NCBI GenBank assembly: GCA_000967895.1
Contig: FO203512.1
Span: 2,689,350-2,753,349, forward strand
Source: Oleispira antarctica RB-8
GTDB taxonomy: Bacteria > Pseudomonadota > Gammaproteobacteria > Pseudomonadales > Oceanobacteraceae
DNA length: 64,000 bases
Reading direction: 5' to 3'
Each line of letters begins with the position of its first letter. Position 1 is the stretch's first letter. The position numbers and the translations under genes are program-made. Positions 63,729-64,000 of this stretch are shown piece after piece. A model generated the notes under the pieces. It did no database searches, was not told the DNA's origin, and worked only from the letters and a program-made list of their open reading frames with translations.

Positions 63729-64000
63729 ATGAAAAATAATATTTCTGTTCTGCTATATCATCAGATTAGTGATCGTTTACCACCAGACTCAAATCCTGAT
63801 TGTTTTTGTCTAAAATCCAAGTTCATAGAACAATTAAACTTCATTAAAGAACATGACATCTCAGTCATTTCATTAGAGGATGCCGAGTTAAAATTAAATA
63901 ACCCGTTAAATAAACCCCACCATAAATCAGTTGTTTTGACATTTGATGATGCTGATATTGGATTTTACGATATTGTCATGCCTATACTATCAGATTATGG
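63729..64000 (+). CDS. Polysaccharide deacetylase (NodB-like), partial at window end
   Basis: From the ATG at 63729 the frame reads MKNNISVLLYHQISDRLPPD and continues to SVVLTFDDADIGFYDIVMPI (~residues 69-88), then leaves the window. The LLYHQIS start and the TFDDA metal-binding motif are those of the carbohydrate esterase 4 / NodB family. Placed 19 bases after the UDP-sugar dehydrogenase, it probably modifies a surface polysaccharide. About 90 residues are visible, and the C-terminus is not in the window. Confidence 0.82.
   Translation, partial: MKNNISVLLYHQISDRLPPDSNPDCFCLKSKFIEQLNFIKEHDISVISLEDAELKLNNPLNKPHHKSVVLTFDDADIGFYDIVMPILSDY

Overview
The window is chromosomal DNA of a low-to-mid GC gammaproteobacterium, probably marine and of Oceanospirillales type. 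That placement is by eye, from protein style, the AguA/AguB putrescine pair, Fur-box iron regulation and a TonB system; no rRNA or other taxonomic marker is present. The left end (1-16.3 kb) reads as ordinary chromosome: a DUF1624-like membrane acyltransferase, agmatine deiminase and N-carbamoylputrescine amidase, a siderophore-interacting reductase, a DUF418 membrane protein, then an iron-uptake block. That block has two convergent cassettes, each with a PepSY membrane protein and two small membrane proteins. A TonB-dependent receptor and a divergent lipoprotein follow, with Fur-like boxes in the regulatory gaps. An S9 prolyl-oligopeptidase ends this part.

From about 16.5 to 61.4 kb is a defence or mobile island. 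An IS3-family element sits at its left edge. A minus-strand block follows: a single-pass 34-residue membrane microprotein, a PcfJ-like protein, a small protein, an FtsZ paralogue without the usual C-terminal tail, a PD-(D/E)XK-type nuclease and a WYL regulator. Next come remnants and small genes: a RecD C-terminal fragment, a decayed PcfJ paralogue, a zinc-ribbon protein, a SpoT-like HD protein and two short hypotheticals.

The core is a plus-strand array. A large GHKL-ATPase/DUF3883 protein comes first. A BrxR/CapW-like WYL regulator, with a 30-bp palindrome in front of it, then leads a tightly overlapping operon: DrmD-like SNF2 helicase, DrmMI-like adenine methylase, ZorA-like MotA homologue, ZorB-like OmpA protein, HNH nuclease, 2131-residue DruE-like helicase with DUF1998, and a UvrD helicase with a ParE/RelE-like N-terminus. 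It combines the helicase-methylase front of class 1 DISARM, the motor-nuclease set of type II Zorya and the giant helicase of Druantia in one transcription unit.

This operon converges on a four-gene minus-strand operon at 55.1-60.7 kb: a winged-helix protein, two small coiled-coil proteins sharing a YA-x-ERE-x-TKQ motif, and a membrane-anchored Upf1-like helicase. I recognise no described system with this composition, and it is the best candidate for something new. Between the two operons lies an IS256-family element, itself interrupted by a complete IS66 element. Both have intact target duplications, so the insertion history can be read. The island is bracketed by decayed copies of the WYL regulator region, at about 24.8 kb and 61.1-61.4 kb.

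The right end (61.5-64 kb) enters a surface-polysaccharide locus: an APH-fold kinase-like protein, a UDP-sugar dehydrogenase and the start of a polysaccharide deacetylase. I saw no tRNA, rRNA or CRISPR array.
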